NCBI RefSeq assembly: GCF_030247185.1
Contig: NC_080572.1
Span: 250,167,070 to 250,231,069 of the forward strand
Direction: 5' to 3'
From: Malaya genurostris
Taxonomy: Eukaryota; Arthropoda; Insecta; Diptera; Culicidae
Length of the DNA stretch: 64,000 nt
The position numbers and the translations under genes are program-made. Under the pieces are notes generated by a model. It saw nothing but the letters and a program-made list of their open reading frames with translations. It did no database searches and was not told the DNA's origin. Positions 56,062-64,000 of the stretch are shown here, piece by piece; within the stretch, counting starts at the first letter, position 1, and each line of letters opens with the position of its first letter.

Positions 56062-56100
56062 CTAGCTGACCCGTCGAACTTCGTCTCGCCCAAAAATTAT
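56062..56100 (-). mobile_element. Helitron 3' terminus on the minus strand
   Basis: Plus strand A|CTAGCTGACCCGTCGAAC reads on the minus strand as a 3' end GACGGGTCAGCTAG followed by T, preceded by GGCGAGACGAAGTTCG, a typical Helitron terminal hairpin region. The 5' TC end further right was not identified. Confidence 0.68.
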
Positions 56101-56229
56101 TCGTTCAAATTTATGTTTTCGGACATCAGAATTGTCAAACGACTAAGTGGTTAACGTTTCTTTCCATTACTTATTACTGATTACTTAACCTACAATTAAC
56201 GGAGTTAGACACACATTCGCTTTAACCAA

Positions 56230-56345
56230 AAAAAAGGCGGGTGGGTAATGTCACAGACATAACTGGAGGACGTGAATACGAATAAAATTGACATGTTTCT
56301 TTCTCACTTCCGGATAAAGATAATCATTCGTATTAGATTGTGTAT
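56230..56345 (+). repeat. Copy of the GGGTGGGTAATGTCA repeat
   Basis: Matches the inverted sequence of 49430-49540 through GTGGGTAATGTCACAGACAT, AACTGGAGGA and TGAATACGAA. Confidence 0.5.
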
Positions 56346-56479
56346 ATTTTGCAACTGTTATTGCTTCCAGAATTTTAACGATGCATCTATACTACAAATT
56401 CTTTTGGAAATACTTTAGTGGTTATAAAAAACCGCTTTGCGTAATTTGTCCAATGTTTAGAACTGTTAAAATTCAAGAA

Positions 56480-57080
56480 CTAATATAGACATCTGGGGCA
56501 CGCTCCTAATTCAGCTGCAAATCTAGATCAAAAACTCAGGTCATAAATCTAGTTCTAGAAGTAAGGAACTGAAATTATTTTTAGAATTTTCTGAATTGCG
56601 TTATAGAACTAAATTCTAAACTTGAATTCCAAGTCCTAATATAGGAACTGAACTCAGTTCCAGCATCTAGTTCCAGAAATCTTGTTCACAATTCACTGTT
56701 CCAACATGTAGGTTCTCAATTCTGGAAATGAATGCTGAAACTGAATTGATTAATTAAATTCTGAAACTTGGTTTAGGAATTAAACTCTGGTTTTGAACTT
56801 ATTTTTTGAATGAAGGTTCGGTGCTCAGACCTAATATTTAGTTTCAGAATCTAAAATTCATATCCTGAATTTTGTTTATTAATTCTGATGATAAAATCTT
56901 AAATCATATCTCTTGATTGATTGGAATCCCTGAATAAGGAACTAAATTTGAAACCAGTTTCAAAATCCAGAAATAGGATTCATAGTTAAAATTCTGAACC
57001 TGTAATCTGGAACTAAATTTTGAAATAGAAGTATGAAACTAATTTTGGAACTTAAAATTAACTTCAGAATTCTGACTCAC
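56480..57080. repeat. Degenerate short-period repeat (GAACTGAATTCTG type)
   Basis: About 600 bp made of irregular reiterations of GAACTGAATTC / TTCTGAAACT / TAGTTCCAGAA words with no fixed frame or length. It looks like a decayed minisatellite of roughly 10-15-bp period. Noncoding. Confidence 0.75.
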
Positions 57081-57114
57081 TAAAAAAAATAACAATCCTC
57101 GGTCAACCTATTAC

Positions 57115-57440
57115 ACTCTGCCAGTAGAACATCGGAACTGATATGTGCCAGACTGCCTCAAAACTGTCGTCCTGGTGCGAAAAAGGCAAGCAAACGTGGT
57201 GAGTATTCCTCATTGTTTCCAAAAGTTTGAGAAAACATAGTTTTTGAATTGTTTATGGTTAATCTACCCTGTTGAAAATTTATTCACAAATTCCTGATTA
57301 TATTTCTGATAACATGGAGAAAAAATTATGTTGTTGCGTTAAGTATAACAAGAGATATTCACAATCAAAAACTTATCACTCTCCCAGAGGGTAAATTTTG
57401 AAAAGGCGCCCCATAGTAAAGTAAGTCGTATTCACGACAA
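57115..57440 (+). repeat. Dispersed family Y, copy 4
   Basis: CCAGTAGAACATCGGAACTG, GTGCGAAAAAGGCAAGCAAA, TGATTATATTTCTGATAACATG, ACAAGAGATATTCACAATC, then GTCGTATTCACGAC (57425-57438). Confidence 0.74.
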
Positions 57441-58000
57441 AAAATATCACAAAAACTTAATGTGAAAATGTGAAATACTTATGTTTTGCTAAAATTTAGA
57501 GAATCCACAGAGTTTCTCTTCTAGAGTTATTCATTCGGTAAGATATATTACAATTTAACCCAAGTAACTAAAAGTAAGTAAGATTTGGCTTAAGCAGCAT
57601 GAATGTTCACCCGACGTAACACAGTAAACTTTGAAGCCGTTCCTTGTACAGCTTTTAAGCAGCGAGGATGTCTCCTAAGAGCTTTTTCTGTACTTTTAAG
57701 TTGCCAAAAAATGCCACGCGTACTTTAGAGCTTTGATGAAATGGATAATTTTCAAGTCATGCGGAACTTTTGGTTGCTTGGAGAGACGACGCTTAAATTT
57801 TAATTTGGTATTGATCTTACCAATTATCTTGAGCATTGATTTAATCAATAAAATCGAGGAAAGTCTCTTAGTTTGACCTTAGCGCTTCTACAGCGCTACT
57901 TCTCTTTTCATTGATTAATTCATTAATTTTCTGATTTGTTAAACTCACGCCAACGATGACCAATATTATTCATATGACTCCATTGCACACAATCCATCTC
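57441..58000. other. Noncoding stretch, no gene seen
   Basis: No coding signal or recognised repeat. Confidence 0.4.
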
Positions 58001-58322
58001 CTTTTTTTTCCATAAATACGTTTATTTCATAGGCAATATGCATAAGTTTTTCTTCGCCGTGGCATCCACAATACATAGTACTTTAAACCTAATACATTTC
58101 GAATATCATATTAGTATGTTGATATTCATTAGTTAATCCAAACACTGTTTTTATCAAGCGAGTTGCTATTATAAATTACATTAAATGAAATACATTTATT
58201 TTGTACATGATCTTATAACTTTTCAGGTTTGTTTTTATCAGCTCGTCACTTTTATTTAATATAAGATAGCTGGCTATTGGTTGAACTCATGGAAGAGAAA
58301 ACAGTCTAACATAAAATGAAAT

Positions 58323-59366
58323 TTAAATTGGAATTCCAATGGACTTAATGAAATAATAAAGAAGTTTCATGTAAGGAACGTCACGACAAGCAAGACTGTC
58401 GCGAACTGGGACATTGGATAGTCTACCTTGGGTACGCAAGGAATTTATCAGTTGAAATCTGACATTACGATACTCCACGCGTGTCCAAACGACATGATCA
58501 ATATCGCGGTAACCTTCGTCACAAGCACAATGATTAGTCTCGGAAAGTCCAATTCGAAGGAGATGTGCATCTAACGTATAGTGATTGGACATGAGTCTGG
58601 ACATCACACGAATGAAATCCCTACTCACATTCAGTTCCCTGAACCATGCCTTTGTCGATATTTTAGGAATAATTGAGTGCATCCACCGACCCAGATCATC
58701 TTTATCCCAAGAAGCTTGCCAGCTGGAATGTGTTTTATGACGAGCCGTGCTATAGAATTCGTTGAAAGCAATCGGTCTCTCATAAATTTCACCCTCAATA
58801 GCACCAAGTTTGACTAAAATATCGGCTCTTACATTGCCTGGAATGGAGCAATGAGCCGGGACCCAAACTATTGTGATTTGATAATTATTATTCAATATGA
58901 CGTTCAGGCACTGTTTTATTTTGCCCAAGAAAAACGGTTCATTTTTGCAGCAGCGTTTGAGCGAAAGCCTTCATTTGCGCTCAGACTATCTGTGAAGAGA
59001 AAATAATGTGACGATTACATTCAAACTATAATGAACTGCTGCTAACTCAGCTATATAAACAGATGCAGGTTCATGAAGCCTAAATGCAGCCGAAACATTA
59101 TTGTTGAATATACCAAACCCAGTAGCATCTTCAATTCGTGATCCGTCCGTGTAAAATATTTTCTCAGAGTCAATATGCCTGAACTTACTTGTAAATATTT
59201 TTGGGATTTCCATCGAGCGTAGGTGTTCCGGAATTCCACGCAATTCGTGCTGCATGGATGTGTCAAAAAATAAAGTTGAGTCAGGGACATTTCGGAGGCT
59301 GTCACGGATAGAAATATATCTCGAAGTGTCGATTTCCTGTGACATATGGTTAAAATATACTGTCAT
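58323..59366 (-). pseudogene. I-clade LINE RNase H and C-terminal region, frameshifted
   Basis: RNase H would remove RNA from the cDNA hybrid. The first piece 59366-58986 contains IFYTDGSRIEDATGFGIF and YIAELAAVHYSL (Asp and Glu). A frameshift near 58985 follows. The second piece 58928-58323 carries VWVPAHCSIPGNVRAD (the His/Asp block; relatives have GHSGIPGNE-like, so Gly and Glu are altered) and the Cys/His motif CACDEGYRDIDHVVWTR, in which the last Cys is replaced. Damaged. Confidence 0.82.
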
Positions 59367-59374
59367 GAATCTTG

Positions 59375-59670
59375 TTTGAGATTGAAGCTCAACTAGCCTT
59401 CAAAGTTATTAATAACCAGGGGGTTCAGTACCGATTCGCGATGAAAGCTCCCAAAAACGACCTTTCAATGGAAGAACTTCCGCCAGAACTTCAAGACTCA
59501 TTGTATGTGTCGAATGCATGCAGCCTAAAGCAATTCGCAAACAACGATACTGAATTCGCTAAAATTTCTGTTAATGATTCCGGAAATAAAAGTTAAAAAT
59601 CCCAAAATGGAAATTACTTTACTTCGATTTCGGGAGGGGCCCGGGCCCCTTCGGCCACCCCTCTGGGTAC
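59375..59670. repeat. Foreign fragment inside the I-type LINE
   Basis: Interrupts LINE coding between the RT tail (which reads ...RGHIRYLTGT on minus, up to about 59672) and the RNase H region. It includes a very GC-rich palindrome GGGGCCCGGGCCCC (59636-59649) and a 74-codon plus-strand frame (59372-59596) of unknown nature. Its origin is unknown and its edges are approximate. Confidence 0.5.
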
Positions 59671-59855
59671 GTGCCTGTCAGATACCTAATGTGTCCTCGC
59701 CACGTGCATTTGGAATCAAACCGCACACCGAGGTATTTGAAAGCCAAAACCTGTTGGATCATTCTTCCCATCATGTGAAACTGAAGCTGCGCGGGATCAT
59801 GCTTTCTTGATAAGACGAACAGCTCTGTTTTCTCCGCAGAGAATTCGATACCCAG

Positions 59856-59868
59856 ATGAACAGACCAA
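59856..59868. repeat. 13-bp target duplication of the RTE, left
   Basis: ATGAACAGACCAA, identical to 60859-60871; this is I-type LINE coding sequence. Confidence 0.9.
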
Positions 59869-60833
59869 GTTGTGTCAAGATTGCGGGCGGTTTCTCGGAA
59901 CCGTTCGAATCACGTATGGGATTAAGACAAGGTGATGGGTTGTCCTGCCTGCTGTTCAACATCGCACTTGAAGGAGTTATGCGAAGAGCGCGGTTCAACA
60001 TGCGGGGCACGATTTTCACGAAGTCCGGACAATTCGTGTGCTTCGCTGATGACGTGGATATAATCGGTAGAAACAAGGAGACGGTAGCAGATCTGTATAC
60101 CCGACTAAAGCGCGAAGCGGCACGAGTAGGACTGAGGATAAATGTGTCTAAGACAAAGTACATGCTGGCTGGCGGAACTGAACGCGATAGGCAACGTCTG
60201 GGCAGCAGTATTACGATCGACGGCGACGAGTTCGAGGTGGTTGACGAGTTCATCTATCTTGGCTCACTGGTGACTGCGGACAACGACACCAGCCGGGAGA
60301 TCAGGAGGCGCATTATATCCGGAAGTCGTGCCTACTATGGACTCCACAAAACATTGAGATCCAGGAAACTTCACCCCCGCACGAAGTGCACCATGTACAA
60401 ATCACTGATAAGACCGGTGGTTCTCTACGGGCACGAAACGTGGACAATGCTCGAGGGGAACCTGCAAGCACTCGAAGTCTTCGAAAGGAGGGTGCTGAGA
60501 ACGATCTTCGGTGGTGTGCAGGAGAATGGAGTGTGGAGGAGAAGAATGAACCACGAACTAGCGCAACTCTACGGTGAGCCAAGTATCCGGAAAGTAGCCC
60601 AGGCTGGAAGGGTACGGTGGGCGGGGCACGTCGTGAGAATGCCGGACAACAGCCCCACCAAGTTGGTGTTCACCTCTAATCCGGCAGGTACGAGACAAAG
60701 AGGAGCGCAGCGTTCACGGTGGCTGGACCAAGTGGAGCGAAACCTGGATAGTATCGGGCGCCGACGTGGTTGGAGGCAAGCAGCCATGGATCGAGTTACA
60801 TGGAGAAGAATTGTTGATCAGATAAAATCTTGA
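59869..60833 (+). CDS. RTE reverse transcriptase, C-terminal part
   Basis: About 320 residues with no upstream start of its own; the ATG at 59856 lies in the duplicated target. It begins just before motif B (GLRQGDGLSCLLFNIALEG) and includes motif C FADDVDIIG, EGKTKYM-like SKTKYMLAGG, YLGSLVTADNDTSREI, RPVVLYGHETW, RRVLRTIFGGVQENGVW and the C-terminal WLDQVERNLDSI / WRRIVDQ block typical of mosquito RTE elements. Motif A and the endonuclease are lost by 5' truncation. The open frame suggests a fairly recent insertion, but the fragment cannot be active. Confidence 0.86.
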
Positions 60834-60858
60834 AGGATGTAATATCAGAAATATATAT
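59869..60858 (+). mobile_element. RTE-clade LINE, 5'-truncated, inserted in the I-type LINE
   Basis: The 990-bp insert between identical 13-bp repeats carries the C-terminal part of an RTE-type reverse transcriptase on the plus strand, opposite to its host. The short 3' leader ends in an AT repeat (ATATATAT) rather than poly(A). It shows no stop codon through to its natural end. Confidence 0.88.
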
Positions 60859-60871
60859 ATGAACAGACCAA
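60859..60871. repeat. 13-bp target duplication of the RTE, right
   Basis: ATGAACAGACCAA. Confidence 0.9.
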
Positions 60872-61950
60872 ACGTACAAGTTATCTAAGGTATCTTGCAA
60901 TGGTTTATGCAGATCAATAGCTTTGGGTCCAGTAACTGAAACCACGCCATCATATGCCAACTGTCTTAGTGTACATGGGGTTACTAGACAGCTGTCAATG
61001 TCATTCACGTAAAAATTATAGAGGAGCGGACTGAGGCATGGGCCTTGCGGGAGACCCATGTAGCTAATTCTGAATGTTGCCAAATCGCCATGTGAAAAAT
61101 ACATGCATTTATCTGACAAAAGGTTGTGCATATAATTATTTATACTCGCTGGAAGTCCATGTTGGTGAAGCTTGCCTGAAAGAACATAAATGGAAACTGA
61201 ATCAAATGCTCCTTTTATGTCTAACATTACAGATGTCATTTGTTGTTTTTGAGTGAAGGTAATTTGGATGTCAGACGAAAGTAATGCAAGGCAATCATTC
61301 GTCCCTTTATTTCTACGGAAGCCAAACTGAGTATCTGACAACAAACCGTTCGTCTCGACCCAAGTGTCGAGACGTCGTGGAATGATTTTTCCGAACAATT
61401 TTGTGATGCAGGACAACATTGCAATGGGTCTATATGAGTTGTGATTGGAAGCTGGTTTCCGCGGCTTTTGAATGGCGATATCTTTCACTTGCCTCCAGTC
61501 AGGTGGAACACTATTCTGCTCAAGAAACTTGTTGAACAATTCCAACAAACGTCTTTCTGCTAGGGCGTGTAGATTCCTCACCAAGTTGAATTTTATTCTG
61601 TCCAACCCAGGAGCGTTATTGTTACAAGACATGAGTGCTATGGAAAATTCCATCATTGAAAAGAGGTAATCGATGGAACCATTCTTTGGAGAAGACTCAC
61701 TAATAATGCTATGAGTAGGAACAGAATCTGGATAAACTTTCCTCGCTAAATCAAATATCCATCGGTTCGAGTATTCCTCACTCTCATTTCCTACGTTACG
61801 ATTCCTCATTCGTCTGGCCGTATTCCAAAGAGTGCTCATTGAGGCTTCTCTTGACAAACCCTCGACAAAATGTCTCCAATAGCTACATTTCTTGGCCCGA
61901 AGTATGCTCTTGTACTTGGTTTCTGAAGTCAATATGTCGAGTTGTTCCAA
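60859..61950 (-). pseudogene. I-clade LINE reverse transcriptase, N-terminal portion
   Basis: The continuous frame to the RTE junction holds, in order, LRAKKCSYWRHFVEGLSREA, NNAPGLDRIKF, YRPIAMLSCITKLFGKIIPR, FGFRRNKGTNDCLALL, motif A VMLDIKGAFDSV, motif B MGLPQGPCLSPLLYNFYVND and, where relatives have LADDGVV, LAYDGVV: one of the two catalytic Asp is Tyr. The frame continues beyond the RTE as SVHLGIEFSAEKTELFVLSR. So it was already catalytically dead, or died later, despite an open frame. Confidence 0.87.
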
Positions 61951-62045
61951 AAAAACAGTATCATTTTGATGTGGAACATATCTTTGTTTTCTATATAGGG
62001 GTGCAAATTAGAAATTCAAGGGTAAAAACAAGTAGAAATAATGTT

Positions 62046-62485
62046 CATAGCCATGTATTTTCAATTACATATCATTGAGATGTTGATTAAAAGCTAGCAA
62101 TGTCCTATATTGTCTGTTAAAAATCTCCGGCATAGCGGATTGCCCTAACGTAGTCGACGGTTTTGAAGGAATAAGCGATATATCAATAGGAAATTATCAC
62201 TCTGATTGGTCAATCGATTCAAAAGCGAAGCTGTTGGAAGCACGAGAATCTAGAAATATAAGCGAAATTATAGCTAACGTTTCACACCTACGCGTAGCAT
62301 GCTAGAGGTTTGTTGTTGCTAGACAGCAAAGCAAAAAGCGCCATAAAACGATTTGAAGTGTTATTTGGAATGATCTGATATTGTGTCATGCGAGTTCGGA
62401 TGAAATTTCATGTTATGTCGTTTTCACCTAAGAAATTTGCAACTACCCCAGAGTAAATTTTAAGTGCTTAAGTTTAATTTCTATT
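62046..62485 (-). repeat. Dispersed family Z, copy 2 (inverted)
   Basis: Inverted match to 47130-47565 over about 440 bp, including CACTCTGATTGG (62198-62209), GTTGTTGCTAGACAGCAAAG and TGAAATTTCATGTTATGTCG. Confidence 0.8.
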
Positions 62486-62997
62486 ATTATTAATATCATT
62501 TCAATAGTTTGACGACTGTTCCACATCAATGGCTCGAACTATTGAATCCGAAGTTTTTGAGTTTTTGGTGGTTGTTCAAAGTAAAAACTACGATTTTTCA
62601 TAAAAAAAATCGTTGTTTTGTAGTTGTAAAACCTTCCCAAAGTAACAAACAGCGAAAAGAAAAACGTTGGGGTCTGGGTTTTTATATGTAGAAAGTGTGT
62701 GCAAAATTTGAAAAAAAAAATTGGTGCAGTAGTTTTTGAAAGACGACGGACACGGACTTTCAAAACCTGCTTTCGAGAAAAACGCGTTTAAAGATTTTTG
62801 TTTATAAAATCAATGAGAACAATTTACTACTCAAGGGAGCCCGTATGGTCCAACATTTTCAAAAAATCACGCTTTTTCTTTAATAATTTGTTAGAAAGAA
62901 ACATTTCAAGAATGTTTTGTCAAATTTTTAAGTCAATCGAAGCAGAAATCTTGGGCCTGTCCGATCAGATGCACATAATAAAATCATAACACAAGTA
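62486..62997. other. Noncoding stretch, no gene seen
   Basis: Contains a small hairpin (AACTACGATTTTT / AAATCGTTGTTTTGTAGTT, about 62586-62627). No coding signal. Confidence 0.4.
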
Positions 62998-63915
62998 CAG
63001 GGTCCGCCATCTAACTTTTTTTGAACTAGCGGTTATTTCGACATTGGTAACCTCAATGTCACTTCTGATTTGACAGAAACTTAGTTTTATCCTTCCGTTG
63101 AACGAAAATGGTTGTGTATACGCTTGATGAACGCATGAAAATAGTGCAGTTTTACTTTGAAAATCAGCTTGAAGAAGACCCCGATTTTTGCCAAAAAATC
63201 ATCTTCTCGGATGAGGCACATTTTCATCTCGGCTTGTATGTTAATAAGCAAAATTTTCGCATAAGAGGGACGGAAAACCCGCACGTTATCATGGAGAAAT
63301 CCGATGCATCCTCAGAGAGTGACGGTTTGGTGCGGATTTTGGTCTGGCGTCATCATTGGGCCATTTTTCTTCGAAAATGAGCCACCGCCACGGTCAATGG
63401 CGAGCGCTACCGCGCCATGATTAGCGATTGGTTCTTCCCGTTACTTGAAGAGGAAGACTTGGACACCATTTGGTTCCAACAAGACGGCGCTCCGTGCCAC
63501 ACAGCCAACGCTACGATCGATCTTCTGCGCACAGTCTTCGAAGATCGAATTATCAGTCGAAATTCGGATGTCGTTTGGCCGCCTCGGAGCTGTGATTTGA
63601 CGCCGTTAGACTATTATCTTTGGGGGGCTGTCAAAGATAAGTGTTATGTGGACAAGCCAGAGATAATTCAAGCCTTGAAGGACAACATTCGTGCAGCCAT
63701 AGCTGAAATAAAGCTGCATACAATCGAAAATCTACTAAAAAACTGGACCGACCGTATGGCGTACTGCAAGGCCACTCGATGCAGCCATTTGAATGAAATT
63801 ATATTCCACAATTAACCGGAAGAATTGTACTTTAATATGAATCAATAAATTTTGAAATTGGATGAACCGTTTGTGTTTTATTGCATGTTTAAAAAAAGTT
63901 ACATGGCGGACCCTG
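62998..63915 (+). mobile_element. Tc1/mariner element (DD41D), internally deleted
   Basis: Ends CAGGGTCCGCCATCTAAC and the inverse of CAGGGTCCGCCATGTAAC, one mismatch in the first 18. TA precedes (62996-62997); the right flank is CA, so the duplication is altered. Length 918 bp, short for the family because most of the DNA-binding region is missing. Confidence 0.87.
63108..63815 (+). pseudogene. Tc1/mariner transposase (DD41D), broken
   Basis: Starts MVVYTLDERMKIVQFYFENQ, then jumps directly to LEEDPDFCQKIIFSDEAHF (first Asp), so the helix-turn-helix region is deleted in frame. One extra base near 63300 and one missing base before 63380 shift the frame over about 75 bp, which otherwise reads MHPQRVTVWCGFWSGVIIGP, and create a TGA at 63378. 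The frame recovers as VNGERYRAM. WFQQDGAPCHTA (second Asp) and DLTPLDYYLWG (third Asp) are present with 41 residues between the catalytic Asp. The C-terminus ends HLNEIIFHN. Confidence 0.86.
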
Positions 63916-64000
63916 CATATCAACAGTTGTTATGGGTAACAATTTGTGTTATTTTCAGAGCTTGCATGTCAAATGACCTTGACAGACTGACTAAAATCAT

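Larger units (their letters stand above)
58002..61949 (-). mobile_element. I-clade LINE, 5'-truncated, split by an RTE and a second fragment
   Basis: Minus-strand element. The 3' end near 58002 has an A-tract (TTTTTTTT on plus at 58002-58009). RT spans 61949-60872, then resumes left of the RTE (59855 down to about 59672), then RNase H from 59366 to 58323. The endonuclease is missing. Between about 59375 and 59670 another fragment interrupts it. A relic of the same 3' end occurs at 35779-35855. I did not find target duplications for this LINE. Confidence 0.84.

Noticed and set aside
59771..60253. 160-codon minus-strand ORF
   Set aside because: Antisense to the RTE reverse transcriptase; its last part continues into I-LINE sequence only because the junction is open by chance.

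Overview
The window looks like a gene-poor, repeat-saturated piece of an insect nuclear genome, most likely a culicine-type mosquito. I base this on the mix of elements: a CR1/Q-like LINE with a PHD-finger ORF1, LOA-, I-, RTE- and Jockey-type LINEs, a Penelope-like element, Tc1/mariner elements with DD41D and DD37E catalytic spacing, Helitrons, and many MITE and fold-back families in AT-rich DNA. I found no convincing host protein-coding gene. No rRNA, tRNA, CRISPR array or bacterial operon is visible. The species call is an inference.

Layout. 1-5.6 kb: noncoding DNA with a hAT-type MITE (8-bp target duplication) and a 301-bp tandem duplication with a patchwork joint. 5.6-7.4 kb: a decayed Penelope-like element. 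7.4-15.4 kb: a TTAA-bounded repeat family, one copy split by a DD41D mariner and an inverted pair split by an LOA-like LINE with a 50-bp target duplication; a second hAT MITE lies between them. 15.4-22.8 kb: fold-back elements, a candidate TATA promoter and a broken DD37E transposase. 22.8-23.7 kb: a short complete Helitron. 24.5-30.4 kb: an abundant interspersed family (here 'family X') split by an apparently intact CR1-like LINE and a rearranged mariner. 31.2-37.1 kb: a 310-bp palindrome, a 1.08-kb TA-flanked nonautonomous element and a 3.4-kb element with two 821-bp inverted arms. 40.7-43.1 kb: a Helitron derivative with an internal array of about 267-bp units. 44-49 kb: a third hAT MITE, a perfect 19-bp hairpin and a 667-bp palindrome. 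49.6-52.4 kb: a complete-ended but internally deleted Jockey. 56-57.4 kb: a Helitron 3' end and a degenerate short-period repeat. 58.0-61.95 kb: an I-type LINE (minus strand) split by a truncated RTE. 63.0-63.9 kb: a second DD41D mariner.

The only intact-looking coding system is the CR1-like LINE at about 25.0-29.2 kb. Its second ORF has no in-frame ATG until codon 224, but a canonical -1 frameshift heptamer sits in the correct phase within the ORF overlap. The other coding stretches are decayed or truncated transposon genes. Where I could read junctions I compared repeat copies inside the window to recover empty sites and target duplications, so several nested insertions can be ordered in time.
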